Below are positions 50,635 to 59,520 of a DNA stretch of 64,000 nucleotides, piece after piece (position 1 is the stretch's first letter; each line of letters opens with the position of its first letter). Origin of the DNA: JAFMJV01 sp034436555. GTDB taxonomy: Bacteria > Chloroflexota > Limnocylindria > Limnocylindrales > CSP1-4. The stretch is from positions 1-64,000 of the forward strand of contig DAOTUU010000040.1 in assembly GCA_034436555.1 (NCBI GenBank). Reading direction: 5' to 3'. Under the pieces are notes generated by a model. It was not told the DNA's origin. It did no database searches and saw only the letters and a program-made list of their open reading frames with translations. A program made the translations under genes and the position numbers.

Positions 50635-50714
50635 ATCGTGGACATGGCACCCTTGGGCACGATGCATCCCACCGCGGCACGGACCCGTGGACGGTCCGCC
50701 CGCTCCCCTCGCCC

Positions 50715-52130
50715 ATGACCGATCAGCCACGTCCTGACGCGGACGACGCGACGTCCTCCTTCTCGCCGCCGCCGTCCGGCCGCCCGAGGTGGGTCGACCA
50801 GGGATGGGGCACGCCGACCGGTGGCGCCGGCGGCGGACATCCCGCCCCGTCGGCCGGAGCGCCCACGTGGTACGAGCCTGCCGGTCCGGCGGGCGGTCCG
50901 CGGGGATCGGTCGGCCCGGGACACTCCCCGGACGCCCACCGTGGCACGTCGTCCGCGGCCGCGGGGCGCGGCGTGGGCCTCGCGAGCGTCGCCGGGATCG
51001 CCGTCCTGGCGGGCGTGGTGGGTGCCCTGCTCACCGTCGGCATCCTGGGCGTCGGTGGGTTCCTGGGGGCACCCGGCACCACCACGGACCTGACGCCCAT
51101 GGCACCCACCAGCGACACCATGGTCGTCACGCGCATCGAGCAGTCGGACATCATCGCGGCCGTGAACCGGGTGAGCCCGGCGGTCGTGACCATCACCACC
51201 CGGACCGCGATGCCCGACGGATCGCCGAGCGATCCGCTCGCGGTGGCGGCGACCGGTGTCGGCTCGGGGATCATCTTCAGCAGCGATCAGCCGCTCGCCC
51301 TCACGGCGCGTCACGTGGTGTGTGGCGGCGACGCCCTCACCGTCCGGCTGCTCGATGGGCGCGAGTTCGCGGCCACCGTCTACGGCGTCGACACCCTGAC
51401 CGACCTGGCCGTGGTGCGCATCGATTCGGGCGGCCAGGACCTGCCGGTGGCGCGCATGGGGGACTCGTCTGCGCTCCAGCCGGGCCAGGTCTCCATCGCC
51501 ATCGGGTCTCCCATGGGCACGCATGCCGCCTCGGTGACGAGCGGGGTCATCTCCGCGCTCGGCCGGGATGTCTCCGTGACGGAGCGGTGCCAGGGTGATC
51601 GGCACGTGCTCCACAGCCTCATCCAGACAGACGCCCGGATCAACCGTGGCAACTCGGGCGGCCCGCTCATCGACGCCACCGGACGCGTGATCGGCGTGAG
51701 CACCGTCGAGGCGGGAGGGGGTGGCGAGGGCGTCGGCTTCGCGGTCCCCATCAACATCGCGCGGCCGATCATGGACCAGGCGATCGCGGGCCTCGCGCTC
51801 AGTCGGCCGTGGATCGGGATCCAGTCCCAGCCGGTCACGCCCGCGCTCGTGACGCGCCTGGACCTGCCAGTCGACTACGGCGTCCTCGTCGACCAGCCGG
51901 CGGACAGCCTCGATCCTGCGGTCACCCCGGGCGGTCCGGCGGCGCGCGCGGGCATCCTGGACGGAGACGTCATCACCGCCATCGACGAGGAGCGCATCGA
52001 CGCCAGCCACCCGCTCGATGACCTGCTCGCGCAGTACCGCGCTGACGACACGCTCGTGCTCTCGATCCTCCGGGACGGCCACACGTTCACCGTGCGCGTG
52101 ACCCTGGGGACCCGACCCGCGGGCCCGTAG
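50715..52130 (+). CDS. Trypsin-like serine protease with PDZ domain (HtrA/DegP type)
   Basis: A 471-residue envelope protease. The first 80 residues are Pro/Gly-rich and disordered, then one membrane anchor (GVGLASVAGIAVLAGVVGAL, about 86-105). The protease domain has the catalytic triad His200 (TARHVV), Asp230 (TDLAVV) and Ser314 (GNSGGPL). A PDZ domain follows from about 375, with a GGPAARAGILDGDVI loop. It degrades or refolds misfolded exported proteins. It lies 80 bases after the sensor kinase, a common pairing that suggests envelope-stress regulation. Its stop is seven bases from the convergent folB stop. Confidence 0.93.
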   Translation: MTDQPRPDADDATSSFSPPPSGRPRWVDQGWGTPTGGAGGGHPAPSAGAPTWYEPAGPAGGPRGSVGPGHSPDAHRGTSSAAAGRGVGLASVAGIAVLAGVVGALLTVGILGVGGFLGAPGTTTDLTPMAPTSDTMVVTRIEQSDIIAAVNRVSPAVVTITTRTAMPDGSPSDPLAVAATGVGSGIIFSSDQPLALTARHVVCGGDALTVRLLDGREFAATVYGVDTLTDLAVVRIDSGGQDLPVARMGDSSALQPGQVSIAIGSPMGTHAASVTSGVISALGRDVSVTERCQGDRHVLHSLIQTDARINRGNSGGPLIDATGRVIGVSTVEAGGGGEGVGFAVPINIARPIMDQAIAGLALSRPWIGIQSQPVTPALVTRLDLPVDYGVLVDQPADSLDPAVTPGGPAARAGILDGDVITAIDEERIDASHPLDDLLAQYRADDTLVLSILRDGHTFTVRVTLGTRPAGP

Positions 52131-52136
52131 GGCCGA

Positions 52137-52508
52137 TCAGGCCGGGCGCGAGCGCTCGCGGCGGATCTCCACCTGGGCGAACGCCAGATCCGCATCCACG
52201 GGCACCGCGAGCTTGCGGACCCGCACGGAGACCGCATCAGCCGCGGTCATGGCGAGGACGCGCTCCGCGATCGTCGCCGCGATCGCCTCCAGGAGCCGGA
52301 AGGAGCCTCGCTCCACGACATCGCCCACGAGCGCGATGAGCGGACCGTAGTCGACCGTGTCCGCGACGTCGTCGGTGGTGCCGGCGCGCGCCAGGTCGAC
52401 CTCCACCTCCAGGTCCACCTCGATCGGCTGCGGCAGCGCGCGCTCCGCATCGCCCACGCCATGCCTGCCCTCGAAGCACATCGCCTGGAGCGTGATCCGG
52501 TCGGTCAT
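52137..52508 (-). CDS. folB: Dihydroneopterin aldolase
   Basis: A 123-residue FolB: ITLQAMCFEGRHGVGDAERA with the conserved substrate-binding Glu, PIEVDLEVEVDL, a VDYGPLIALVGDVVERGSFR block and a final SVRVRKLAVPVDADLAFAQV. It converts dihydroneopterin to hydroxymethyl-dihydropterin and glycolaldehyde in folate synthesis. It begins four bases after the folP stop and is the last gene of the folate operon. Length is standard. The hydroxymethyl-dihydropterin pyrophosphokinase (folK) usually found here is missing from the cluster. Confidence 0.93.
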   Translation of the reverse strand: MTDRITLQAMCFEGRHGVGDAERALPQPIEVDLEVEVDLARAGTTDDVADTVDYGPLIALVGDVVERGSFRLLEAIAATIAERVLAMTAADAVSVRVRKLAVPVDADLAFAQVEIRRERSRPA

Positions 52509-52512
52509 CGGG

Positions 52513-53364
52513 TCATCCTGCCACGTCGTGGTCCCGCCAGCCGCGGACGATCGCGTCCGCCATCCGCGCCACGCGCACGTTCGCGCCCACATCGTGGACA
52601 CGCACCAGGTCCACGCCGGCGGCGACCCCGAGCGCGGTCGTGGCGAGCGTCCCCTCGAGGCGCGCCTCCGCCGGCAGATCGAGGACCCGACCGATGGTGG
52701 ACTTGCGGCTCGTGCCCAGGAGCACCGGACGGTCCAGCACTCGCAGTCGTGCCAGGCCACGCAGGAGCGCCAGGTTCTCCTGAGTGGTCTTGCCGAACCC
52801 GATGCCCGGATCGACGATCAGCAGCTCTCGCGCGCATCCGGTGGCAACCGCGCGCCCGACCGCCGCGCGCAGGTCGGCGACCACCTCGTCGACGACGTCC
52901 CGGAACGGTTCGGCGCGACGCGCGTGCATCACGATGAGCGGCACACGCCTGTCCGCGGCCACCGCCTGGAGCTGCGCCTCCGGCGATGTGCCCAGGACAT
53001 CGTTCAGCAGATCGGCGCCCGCGTCCAGCGCCGCTCGCGCCACGGCGGCCTTCGCCGTGTCCACGCTGATCGGCATGTGGGGCAGCGCCGCCCTGACCGC
53101 CGCCACCACCGGCACGACCCGCGCCAGCTCCTGGTCCTCCGTCACCGCGTCATGGCCGGGTCGAGACGACTCGCCGCCGATGTCGAGCAGGTCCGCACCC
53201 TCGGCGTCCATCCGGCGGGCCTGGGCCACGGCGGCCACCACCGGATCGCCATCGTTCAGCAGCCCATCGCCGCTGAACGAGTCGGGCGTGATGTTGAGGA
53301 TGCCCATGACGTACGTGCGGGCACCCCAGGCGAAGCTGCGACCGCGCAGCGCGAGCGTGGTCAT
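52513..53364 (-). CDS. folP: Dihydropteroate synthase
   Basis: A 283-residue TIM-barrel enzyme with the DHPS hallmarks VMGILNITPDSFSGDG, DIGGESSRPG, NDVLGT, VDPGIGFGKTTQEN and LLGTSRKSTIG. It joins p-aminobenzoate to the pterin diphosphate, and is the target of sulfonamides. Start ATG overlaps the folC stop by four bases (ATGA), so translation is coupled. Length and all motifs are normal. Confidence 0.95.
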   Translation of the reverse strand: MTTLALRGRSFAWGARTYVMGILNITPDSFSGDGLLNDGDPVVAAVAQARRMDAEGADLLDIGGESSRPGHDAVTEDQELARVVPVVAAVRAALPHMPISVDTAKAAVARAALDAGADLLNDVLGTSPEAQLQAVAADRRVPLIVMHARRAEPFRDVVDEVVADLRAAVGRAVATGCARELLIVDPGIGFGKTTQENLALLRGLARLRVLDRPVLLGTSRKSTIGRVLDLPAEARLEGTLATTALGVAAGVDLVRVHDVGANVRVARMADAIVRGWRDHDVAG

Positions 53365-54815
53365 CCGGCCGTCTCCGGGGGCAGCGCGAGCGTCCGCACC
53401 GCCCCGACCAGGTACAGCGAGCCCGCGACGATGAGCGGGCCGTGCTCGTCACGGGCGCTCGCCATGGCGCGCGACCACGCCTCGCCCAGCTGCTCCACGG
53501 CCTGCGCTCCGTGGCGGACCCAGCGTCCGGCCAGCGTGGCGGCGGGCATGGCGCGCGGCGCGCCCGGCACGGTCACGGTCAGGACGCGCGCCGTGCGCAG
53601 CCGCTCGGAGGTCCCCAGGGCGGCCAGCATGGCGTCCACCTCCTTGTCCGCCATCACCCCCAGCAGCAGCGTGGCGCGCCCGCGAGACAGCAGCGCATCC
53701 ATGGAATCGACGGCGCGCGCCAGCGCCGCCGCACCCGCCGCGTTGTGGGCGCCGTCGAGCAGCACATCCGGCCACCCGCGCACGGCGGTCGCACCGGCCC
53801 GGACCGCACGACCATCCGGTGCGAGGGTCAGCAGCTCCAGGCGCCCGGGCCAGCGAGCCTCCGCCAGTCCCTCGCGCACGGCCGACTCGTCGATCCGGGC
53901 GATGCCCGCGGCGGCGAGGGCGTCCACGATGCCCAGCGCCACCGCCGCGTTCTGCGCCTGGTGGGCCCCCAGCAGTCCCAGACGCAGGTCCCCGCGCGAC
54001 GCGTCCCTGACGACGATGCCCTCACGGCCCAGCGCAAGCACCGGGAGCGGGGCGGTGACGGTCAGCGGGACACCCATCCGCGATGCCCGCCGCCGGATCA
54101 CCGCCAGGGCGTCACCATCCGCCCCCGTCACCGCCCGGTTCCCGCGCTTCACGATGGCGGCCTTCTCTCGCGCGATGGCCGGGATGGTGTCGCCCAGGTG
54201 CTCCATGTGGTCACGCTGGACGTTCACGATCGCGGCCACCCCGCCATCCCATGCGTTCGTGGCATCGAGTCGGCCGCCCAGGCCCACCTCCACCACGGCG
54301 ACCTCGACACCGGACCGCTCGAACCACAGGAACGCCGCTGCGGTGAGCACCTCGAACTCCGTGGGAGCGCCGTGCCGTCGCTCGACCCGGTCCGCAGCGA
54401 CCAGGGCCTCGGCGAGCAGCTCCCCGAATGGCTGCGCCGCGATCGGCCGACCATCCACGACGATCCGCTCACGGTAGTGCAGCAGGTGCGGCTTGGGGGT
54501 CTGGCCCACGCGGTATCCCGCGGCCCGCAGCATGGACGCGACCATGGCCTGGGTGCTGCCCTTGCCGTTCGTGCCGCCGATGAGCACTCCCCGCAGCGCG
54601 CGCTCGGGCGAGCCCAGCGCCCGCAGGAGGGCGCGCGTCCGGCCGAGGCCGAGGCGGATGCCGAAGCGTCCCCGCGCCTGGAGCGCCGCGATGGCCGCCG
54701 CGTCCGGCGCGCCACCGGGGTCCGGCGCGCCACCGTGGTCCGGCGCGCCACCGGGGTCCGGCGCGCCACCGGGGTCCGGCGCGCGCCCAGGGTCGGCCAG
54801 GGTTCTGTCAGGCAT
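53361..54815 (-). CDS. folC: Folylpolyglutamate synthase/dihydrofolate synthase
   Basis: A 484-residue Mur-ligase-family enzyme. The ATP loop is GGTNGKGST, with RFGIRLGLGRTRALLRALGS before it and VQRDHMEHLGDTIPAIAREK and LDGAHNAAG further on. It adds glutamate to dihydropteroate or folates. The N-terminus is unusual: about 30 residues made of GAPDPGGAPD-type repeats, from an 18-bp tandem repeat, placed before the enzyme proper. If translation started after the repeats, the core enzyme would be about 445 residues, so the repeat tail is optional to the fold. Confidence 0.93.
   Translation of the reverse strand: MPDRTLADPGRAPDPGGAPDPGGAPDHGGAPDPGGAPDAAAIAALQARGRFGIRLGLGRTRALLRALGSPERALRGVLIGGTNGKGSTQAMVASMLRAAGYRVGQTPKPHLLHYRERIVVDGRPIAAQPFGELLAEALVAADRVERRHGAPTEFEVLTAAAFLWFERSGVEVAVVEVGLGGRLDATNAWDGGVAAIVNVQRDHMEHLGDTIPAIAREKAAIVKRGNRAVTGADGDALAVIRRRASRMGVPLTVTAPLPVLALGREGIVVRDASRGDLRLGLLGAHQAQNAAVALGIVDALAAAGIARIDESAVREGLAEARWPGRLELLTLAPDGRAVRAGATAVRGWPDVLLDGAHNAAGAAALARAVDSMDALLSRGRATLLLGVMADKEVDAMLAALGTSERLRTARVLTVTVPGAPRAMPAATLAGRWVRHGAQAVEQLGEAWSRAMASARDEHGPLIVAGSLYLVGAVRTLALPPETAG
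54702..54791 (-). repeat. Five tandem 18-bp units at the folC 5' end
   Basis: The unit GTCCGGCGCGCCACCGGG is repeated four times from 54702 with one base change in copy two, plus a fifth degenerate copy. Being a multiple of three, it keeps frame and encodes Pro-Asp-x-Gly-Gly-Ala repeats. Confidence 0.9.
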
Positions 54816-54824
54816 CCGGGCGCC

Positions 54825-55133
54825 TCACCGGCCGGTCAGCTTGTCCTCGTAGAACACGCACTGGTTGAAGCGCGGCGACAGGCAGATGTCCGAGACATAT
54901 CCGGCGTCCAGGTGCACCCCGCCGCGCAGCTGGCAGCGCGAGATCGTGGATTCGTGGCGCATGTACGCCTTCACCATGTGGGGCGCCTGGATGGGGATGG
55001 GGCCGCGGGGGCCGGTCATGTAGAAGTGCGGGCAGACGTTGCGCCGCAGGTTCGGCAGACCGAACGGGATGCGCGGCGCGGTGGCGCCGAGCTGTGCCGC
55101 GGCGTAGGTGGTCCGGGACAGGACGGGTGCCAT
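54825..55133 (-). CDS. Small four-cysteine protein of unknown function, heads the folate operon
   Basis: A 102-residue protein with four Cys spaced widely: NVCPHFY, SRCQLRGG, DICLSP and NQCVFYED, a pattern that could hold a metal ion or iron-sulfur cluster. It has no signal peptide and no recognised domain. It ends nine bases before folC, in the same direction, so it is probably co-transcribed with folC-folP-folB. The ATG at 55131-55133 is where the compact, Cys-containing sequence begins; the upstream frame is Pro/Arg-rich and looks non-coding. A role in redox sensing or as an accessory Fe-S protein is speculation. Confidence 0.55.
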   Translation of the reverse strand: MAPVLSRTTYAAAQLGATAPRIPFGLPNLRRNVCPHFYMTGPRGPIPIQAPHMVKAYMRHESTISRCQLRGGVHLDAGYVSDICLSPRFNQCVFYEDKLTGR

Positions 55134-55379
55134 GCGTGCGATGGGGCCCGACGGCGGTGGCGGCGGCGCGGGCCGGCCACCGACCGTCCGAGCACCACGA
55201 TCCACCGGCGATGCCGGGCGACGATCCGGGCGTTCCACCCTACCTCCCTCGACCTCACGCTGCCCGTGAGGAGTCCCCGGTAGGGTACCCGCTCCCGTGC
55301 AGCGCCGCGCCGCGGCGAGGTCGCACGACCGCCGGGCGCCGGTCCGGGGCCGGTTTGGCCGCTCTGCCACAATCCTCCC

Positions 55380-56552
55380 ATGTCGGGCACGGAGCAGCCG
55401 CGGGACACCCGCTCGATGGTGAGCCCGCGCCGCCGCACGCCTCCGAGCGGAGGCGCCAGGACTCCCGCCGCCCGCCAGCCAGACGCTCCCCCGCCGCTGT
55501 CCGCGATGCGACGCGCAGGAGTGCTGGTGGTGGTCGGCGCCCTGGTCGTGTCCATCGTGCTGGCGATGGGTGGCTCATCCCGCCCGCGATCAGATGAGGG
55601 CCCGACGGCGCCACCGGCCACCGCCGACCCGGAGTCGGCGGCCACGCCGTTCCATCCGACGACGTCGGTCCTCACCGGGGAGGTGCCCCGGGTGGTGCCC
55701 GTGATCGTGCCGCCGGAGGTTCCGCTGCGCACGACCCGCAAGGCCACCCTGGTGGTCGACATCCCCGATCCGGACGAGCCGCTCCAGGGACTCACCCTGA
55801 CCGTCTATCGCAACGGCGAGGTGGTGATGGATGCGGTGAGGGTCCGCGGCCTCTCGATGAGCGTCAAGGGGATCCCGCTCAAGCGCGGCCAGAACCGGAT
55901 CACCGTCGCCCTCGCCAACGCCGCGGGTGCGGGACAGCCATCGGAGCCCGTCGTCATCGTGGTCGATGATCGCCCGCCGAAGCTGGAGGTCAAGGAGCCC
56001 ACCGATGGGTCGACCGTGAACAGCGCGCTGGCGACCGTGCGCGGCGTCACAGAGCCCGGCCTCACCGTGACGGTCCGCAACCCGGGCTTCGGCGCCACCG
56101 AGGAGGCGGTCGCGGACGAGCGAGGCGTGTTCATCACGGAGATCCGCCTGGACAAGGCGACCAATCGCCTGGAGGTCCAGACGTCGGACGCCGCGGGCAA
56201 TGAATCGCGCAGGTCGGTGTCCGTGGTGCGAGGCGACACCGACCCGCAGGCGCGGCTCACCCTGTCCAAGCCCCGGCTGCTCCAGGCGGACCTGCCCCAG
56301 TCGATCACCATCCGCTTTGACCTGGATGACCCCGACGGCCGCCCGATCGATGGCGCGACGGTGACCTTCACGCTCACGCTGCCCGGGCTCGACACGGTGA
56401 CCTACACGACGCAGACGGCGGACGGCGTGGCCCGCTGGGAGGGCGTCCTCATCCAGGGTGCGAGCAAGGGGAACGGCTGGGTGACCGCCCGCGCGGAGCT
56501 AGCCGGAGGCCTCGCCCCCGCCCTCGCCACCGGGTCGCTGTCCATCAAGTAG
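55380..56552 (+). CDS. Membrane-anchored protein with Ig-like beta domains
   Basis: A 390-residue protein. A basic, Pro-rich N-terminus is followed by one membrane helix (AGVLVVVGALVVSIVLAMGG, about 44-63), a linker, and three beta-sandwich regions of bacterial Ig/FN3 type. The middle one (PKLEVKEPTDGSTVNSALAT, then RGVTEPGLTVTV) matches the glucodextranase-B/Ig-like 'cell-surface adhesion' style, and the last resembles a Big-type domain (FTLTLPGLDTVTYTTQTADG). Probably an extracellular structural or binding protein. The ATG has a CACAAT box six bases upstream and no ribosome-binding site. Its last 54 bases overlap the 3' end of the opposite gene. Confidence 0.75.
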   Translation: MSGTEQPRDTRSMVSPRRRTPPSGGARTPAARQPDAPPPLSAMRRAGVLVVVGALVVSIVLAMGGSSRPRSDEGPTAPPATADPESAATPFHPTTSVLTGEVPRVVPVIVPPEVPLRTTRKATLVVDIPDPDEPLQGLTLTVYRNGEVVMDAVRVRGLSMSVKGIPLKRGQNRITVALANAAGAGQPSEPVVIVVDDRPPKLEVKEPTDGSTVNSALATVRGVTEPGLTVTVRNPGFGATEEAVADERGVFITEIRLDKATNRLEVQTSDAAGNESRRSVSVVRGDTDPQARLTLSKPRLLQADLPQSITIRFDLDDPDGRPIDGATVTFTLTLPGLDTVTYTTQTADGVARWEGVLIQGASKGNGWVTARAELAGGLAPALATGSLSIK

Positions 56553-57578
56553 CGCCCGCTCCTGACGCAACCGCTCGGCACGTCGGAGCTGGTCACCCAG
56601 GGTCATCACCGTGCCGTGGACAGGCGGCGCCTCCACGAGCCCGCCCGCGGGCCGAGGGTCGTGGCCGCGGAGCGACATCGGCCGCCGCGTCGAGGGTCCG
56701 GCGAGCGAGGCTGACGCGGCGGCCGACGATGCACGCAGGACCTCCGGCGGCGTCACCTGGTCCGTGCGCTGACCCCGGTTCCCCAGGTGGCGGATCAGTC
56801 GGTTGGTCAGCATGGCCGGGTGCAGCGACAGCGCCGCCACCCGAGGCCGGGCGGGCGGCTCGCTGGCCGGCGTCCGCGTGGGCGTCGGTTCATCGAGGGC
56901 CCGGTGTCGCCAGCGGATGGGCTCGCTGGGAGCCGGTTCCTGGGCCATGGTCGGGTACGCCGGGGTCACGCCGCCGGATGCATCGGAGCCCAGCGGCGCG
57001 CCGCGCGCGATGTCCGCGACGAGCGAATCCCAGCGTCGCTGTGCCGCCTCATGGGCGTAGGGTGCCGGTGCTCGGGTGGGTGCCTGGCGCGGTGTCGTCG
57101 GGGGCGAGGGCCCCCGGTCCGGTCCGCGGGTCGACGCGTCCCCCCGATCCACGGCCGGCGCGGAGGGGTCGGTCCGCGAGCCCGCCGCATCCGAGATCGG
57201 GTCGGGCGCCCACAGGGGTGCCGAGACCTCAGCCCGGCCCGTGGAGCGGCTGTCTCGGGGTGGCGGAGGCGACCCGGTCGCTCCGGTGTCCGGCGCCGAT
57301 GAGCGCGTCTGCGGCCCCGTCGGGATGGCATCGAACAGCCCGAACAGACCGGTGGCGGGTGGGTCGTCCGAGCCTGCCGGCGCCGACCAGCAGGGTCGGA
57401 CCTCGTCGCCGGTCAGGGCGCCGCGGGACCCGTCCCTGACGCAGAACCCGAGCCGGCCCGCGACGGAGCGCCGGAAGTCCCCGCAGGTGCTGCACGCGAG
57501 CGGCGATCGCCTGCACGCCCAGCAGCGCGACGACTCGGCCTGGGGAGTCCCACAGTGCGGACATCTCCACGGTGACAC
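56499..57578 (-). CDS. Zinc-ribbon protein with long disordered region
   Basis: A 359-residue protein. The first 65 residues hold several metal-binding CxxC pairs: CPHC at 6-9, CWAC at 19-22, CSTC at 29-32, and further Cys at about 46 and 62. The rest is Pro/Ser/Arg-rich and mostly disordered, with a short helical end (LGDQLRRAERLRQERALLDG). GTG 57576-57578 was selected because the zinc ribbon starts at once. It follows the PASTA kinase by 107 bases in the same direction and may be a phosphorylation target or partner of that kinase, which is inference from position. It overlaps the opposite gene by 54 bases. Confidence 0.6.
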   Translation of the reverse strand: MSPWRCPHCGTPQAESSRCWACRRSPLACSTCGDFRRSVAGRLGFCVRDGSRGALTGDEVRPCWSAPAGSDDPPATGLFGLFDAIPTGPQTRSSAPDTGATGSPPPPRDSRSTGRAEVSAPLWAPDPISDAAGSRTDPSAPAVDRGDASTRGPDRGPSPPTTPRQAPTRAPAPYAHEAAQRRWDSLVADIARGAPLGSDASGGVTPAYPTMAQEPAPSEPIRWRHRALDEPTPTRTPASEPPARPRVAALSLHPAMLTNRLIRHLGNRGQRTDQVTPPEVLRASSAAASASLAGPSTRRPMSLRGHDPRPAGGLVEAPPVHGTVMTLGDQLRRAERLRQERALLDGQRPGGEGGGEASG

Positions 57579-57685
57579 GGCTGTGAGTGTAGATCGACCA
57601 CCGACCGGCCATGCACGCCCGAGGGACGGTCGCGCCCCACGGTTCGCGTCGGTCGCCCGTCCAGGCCGATGGCGGGCGGCGTGCG

Positions 57686-59470
57686 TCAGGGACAGGGACT
57701 CGACGGATCCACCAGGAACAGGTCGATGCGACGACCACGCCCGACCTCGCGCCCGGCCCGGGGCTGCTGGCCGATGACCAGCCAGTCCTCGCCGTATTCG
57801 CTGGCCTCTGCGAGCACGTCGCCCATGCGCAGGCCGGCGCTCTCGATCTGCTGGCGAGTCGTGGCCAGGTCCTGGCACTGGTAGTTGCCCACGATGATCC
57901 GTTCCACATCCGGCGTGGGGGTGGGTGACGGCACCCCGGGGGTCGGCGTGGGTCGCGGTCCCTTGGACAGCACGTAGTCGATGGTCGTCCCGGGCGGCAC
58001 CATCGCGCCCGCCCGCGGATCGGTCCGCACCACGCGGCTCAGCGGCACGTTCGGATGGAACACGTCGAGCCGTTCGCCGGGGACCAGGTCCGCGTCGAGC
58101 AGCGCGGCGACCGCATCCGCCTCGGTGCGCAGCCGAAGGTCGGGCACCGGGATCTGGGCGACGGGGATCGCGATCACCACCTTCACGGTCCGACCCGGCA
58201 GGATCGGCTCGCCGAATGCGGGATCCTGGCGCAGGACGGTGTCGGGGGCCTCCGCTGACGTCTCCTCCTCGCTGACCTTCAGCCGCAGCCCATATCGACG
58301 CGCGAGACGTCGCGCATCGTCGAGGAGCATCCCCTCGAATCGCGGGACAGGCAGCACGGTGGGTGCCGGCGTGGGAGGCGGGGCGGTCACCGGCGGCGGT
58401 GTCGGCGAGAGCGTGGGATCCGCGCCACCGTCCGACCCCCAGCCGATGAACAGGAAGATGAGCACCCCTCCCAGCACGAGCAGGAACAGTCCGCCGAGTG
58501 CCGCGAGCCAGCCGACCGAACCGCCGCTCCGCGGTGCGACCGAGGACGGCGTCATGGGCGGGGTCGGCGGCGGGGCATAGCGAGGTGGTGGCATCACGGG
58601 CGGCGGTGGCGCACTGGAGGCCGCGTACGCTGAGGTGCCCATCGGATCGGCCAGGTACCTGCCCAGCGCCATGGACAGCTCCGTCGCCGTGGGGCGGGCG
58701 CGGGGGTCCAGCGCGAGGGTCCAGCGCACGATCGCGTCCAGCGCGGGCGGCACGTCGAGCCGCAGCATCGCGGGCGATGGCACCTGCCCGGTGAGCCGCG
58801 CCATGGCCACCGCGGCCGCCGAGTCGCCGCCGAACGGGCGGGCGCCGGTGAGCATCTCGAACAGGACCAGCCCGGCGGAGTAGACATCGGATGCGCCGGT
58901 GACCACCTCGCCGCGCGCCTGCTCCGGGCTGAAGTAGTGGACGCTGCCCATCGTCATGCCCGGCTGGGTGAGCGTCAGCTGCACCTCCGTGAAGGCCTGG
59001 GCGATGCCGAAGTCGGCGACCTTCACCTGGCCACCGGAGCCGAGGAGCACGTTGGACGGCTTGATGTCGCGGTGGACGATGCCCTTGGCGTGAGCCGCCT
59101 CGAGCGCATCCGCGATCTGCTGCGCGATGCGCGCGGCCGCCGGACCGGGCAGCGGACCGCGCTCCCGGAGCACGCTGGCGAGATCGCCGCCGGTCACCAG
59201 CTCCATCACGATGTACGGACCGATCTCGTCGGTGCCCGCGTCGTAGACGCCCACCACGCTGGGGTGGGACAGCTGGGCCGCGGCCTGCGCCTCGCGACGG
59301 AACCGGAGCACGAACGCGGTGTCCGACCCGTACTCCGGCCGCAGCACCTTGACGGCCACCTCGCGTCCCAGCTGATCGTCACGGGCGCGATAGATGGTGG
59401 CCATGCCGCCCTGGCCCACGAGCTCCAGCAGCTGGTAGCGTCCGCCGAGGATCCGGCCCGTGTCAGCCAC
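57686..59470 (-). CDS. PASTA-domain Ser/Thr protein kinase (PknB type)
   Basis: A 594-residue receptor-like kinase. The kinase domain (about 10-275) has the glycine loop GQGGMATIYRA, VAVKVLR Lys, catalytic HRDIKPSN, DFG (ADFGIAQ) and the activation segment with SPEQARGE. A membrane helix (WLAALGGLFLLVLGGVLIFL, about 320-340) follows a Pro-rich linker. Outside are three PASTA repeats, with a final YQCQDLATTRQQIESAGLRM unit, which bind peptidoglycan fragments in this family. It controls cell-wall synthesis and division. GTG start 59468-59470. It follows galU by 50 bases. Confidence 0.94.
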   Translation of the reverse strand: MADTGRILGGRYQLLELVGQGGMATIYRARDDQLGREVAVKVLRPEYGSDTAFVLRFRREAQAAAQLSHPSVVGVYDAGTDEIGPYIVMELVTGGDLASVLRERGPLPGPAAARIAQQIADALEAAHAKGIVHRDIKPSNVLLGSGGQVKVADFGIAQAFTEVQLTLTQPGMTMGSVHYFSPEQARGEVVTGASDVYSAGLVLFEMLTGARPFGGDSAAAVAMARLTGQVPSPAMLRLDVPPALDAIVRWTLALDPRARPTATELSMALGRYLADPMGTSAYAASSAPPPPVMPPPRYAPPPTPPMTPSSVAPRSGGSVGWLAALGGLFLLVLGGVLIFLFIGWGSDGGADPTLSPTPPPVTAPPPTPAPTVLPVPRFEGMLLDDARRLARRYGLRLKVSEEETSAEAPDTVLRQDPAFGEPILPGRTVKVVIAIPVAQIPVPDLRLRTEADAVAALLDADLVPGERLDVFHPNVPLSRVVRTDPRAGAMVPPGTTIDYVLSKGPRPTPTPGVPSPTPTPDVERIIVGNYQCQDLATTRQQIESAGLRMGDVLAEASEYGEDWLVIGQQPRAGREVGRGRRIDLFLVDPSSPCP

Positions 59471-59520
59471 GCGCGGCGCTCCGCGTCACGCGCGAGGGCC
59501 CCGCGGCGGCGTGGAGCATG

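Noticed and set aside
54702..54791. Possible CRISPR-like array because of the 18-bp repeated units
   Set aside because: Units are directly contiguous with no spacers and lie in frame inside folC.
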